From JBDTGE01 sp050742975 (GTDB lineage: Bacteria; Actinomycetota; Actinomycetes; Mycobacteriales; Jatrophihabitantaceae): a DNA stretch of 6,025 nt. Of this stretch, positions 5,701 through 6,025 are shown in pieces (position 1 is the stretch's first letter; each line of letters opens with the position of its first letter). The notes beneath the pieces were generated by a model. It saw only the letters and a list, made by a program, of their open reading frames with translations. It had not been told where the DNA came from and made no database searches. The stretch covers positions 1 through 6,025 of the forward strand of contig JBOGDQ010000113.1 of assembly GCA_050742975.1 (NCBI GenBank). The letters run 5' to 3'. Position numbers and translations under genes: made by a program.

Positions 5701-6025
5701 CTAGCCGTTGCGCACAGTGACAGTGCTGTGCGGACTCGGCTGTACCTTGATGTGGCTGGGCGTCGGCTTAGGTGCATCCGGCTGGCCTGGGCCCTGATTT
5801 TCCTGCAGGCCGTTTCTCGAGGTCTCACCAACGCCAGTCGCCCGGAAGACGAAGAACTTGAATCCGTGCAGATGTATCTCGATAGCAGCCACGGCCACCA
5901 CCGCCAGGAACAGCACTGACGTCGAGATCATCGCGAAGCGGAAGGCACCCACCTGCCGGCCCTTGCCGGCCGACGGCTTTCCGGCTGGCCGCGCGGCCGG
6001 CCTTCCGGCGGGGCGAGCCGTAGGC
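5701..6025 (-). CDS. Single-span membrane protein with a P/A/G/K-rich N-terminus, 5' end beyond the window
   Basis: An unrecognised protein. The frame stays open to the right edge, so the 5' end is probably missing. At least 108 codons are visible. In order: a basic, low-complexity cytoplasmic segment with ARPAGRPA/ARPAGKPS repeats and GKGRQ; one membrane span (about FAMISTSVLFLAVVAVAAIEI); then an outward-facing tail with HLHGFKFFVFRATGVGET and a Pro/Gln-rich end (GPGQPDAPKPTP). The HLH pair beside the membrane could bind metal or haem, but that is only a suggestion. An internal GTG at 5952 could start a 83-residue version with a weak AAGGG about ten bases upstream. About 21 of 82 codons after that GTG end in A or T by hand count. 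The gene lies 32 bases upstream of the ferric-reductase-like gene and is probably in the same operon. Confidence 0.55.
   Translation of the reverse strand, partial: PTARPAGRPAARPAGKPSAGKGRQVGAFRFAMISTSVLFLAVVAVAAIEIHLHGFKFFVFRATGVGETSRNGLQENQGPGQPDAPKPTPSHIKVQPSPHSTVTVRNG
5971..6018 (-). repeat. Two 24-base tandem copies encoding ARPAG(R/K)P(A/S)
   Basis: Two adjacent eight-codon units, ARPAGRPA and ARPAGKPS, sit in the basic N-terminal segment of the right-edge gene. The third positions differ (gct cgc ccc versus gcg cgg cca), so the similarity is kept at protein level. More copies may lie beyond the edge. Confidence 0.5.

Noticed and set aside
4304..5704. Plus-strand open frames of 177 and 271 codons on the right side
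   Set aside because: They mirror the membrane-protein genes on the minus strand and give charged, Gln/His/Arg-rich nonsense without hydrophobic or domain structure.

Overview
The window is high-GC actinobacterial DNA. The left part has the gene order ctaF–ctaC (minus) facing asnB/ltsA (plus), which is familiar from Mycobacteriales and related groups. GTG starts, third-position GC and possible leaderless starts fit the same assignment. I cannot name a genus.

Layout. Positions 1–1372 (minus) hold cytochrome c oxidase subunit II (ctaC, a CuA lipoprotein) and subunit IV (ctaF), one base apart. A 109-base divergent promoter region follows. Positions 1482–2889 (plus) hold a NifS/IscS-type cysteine-desulfurase homologue and a separate TusA-type sulfur carrier. 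Between these two lies a possible 21-codon ORF whose start overlaps the upstream stop and whose stop overlaps the downstream start. From 2916 runs an AsnB/LtsA-type glutamine amidotransferase (in mycobacteria and corynebacteria linked to amidation of meso-diaminopimelate in peptidoglycan). It is intact for 423 residues and then stops resembling its family.

At about 4184–4190 the sequence changes abruptly. The 3' third of asnB is missing, and a convergent minus-strand gene loses its 3' end at the same place, so each ORF reads on into the antisense of the other. Right of this point codon use is less GC-biased (about one quarter of codons in two genes end in A or T by hand count). This part encodes a three-gene minus-strand cluster of membrane proteins: a P/A/G/K-rich single-span protein running off the right edge, a seven-span ferric-reductase/MsrQ-like protein, and a truncated single-span protein with a helical exported domain. 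The junction is either a real rearrangement or an assembly chimera, and the sequence alone cannot decide.

The two strongest observations are that junction and the desulfurase homologue. The latter keeps the catalytic Cys and most PLP-pocket residues but has Met at the PLP-lysine position and no lysine anywhere in its 375 residues. The adjacent TusA protein also has no lysine. Together they may be an atypical, non-PLP-Schiff-base sulfur-handling pair encoded next to respiratory and cell-wall genes.
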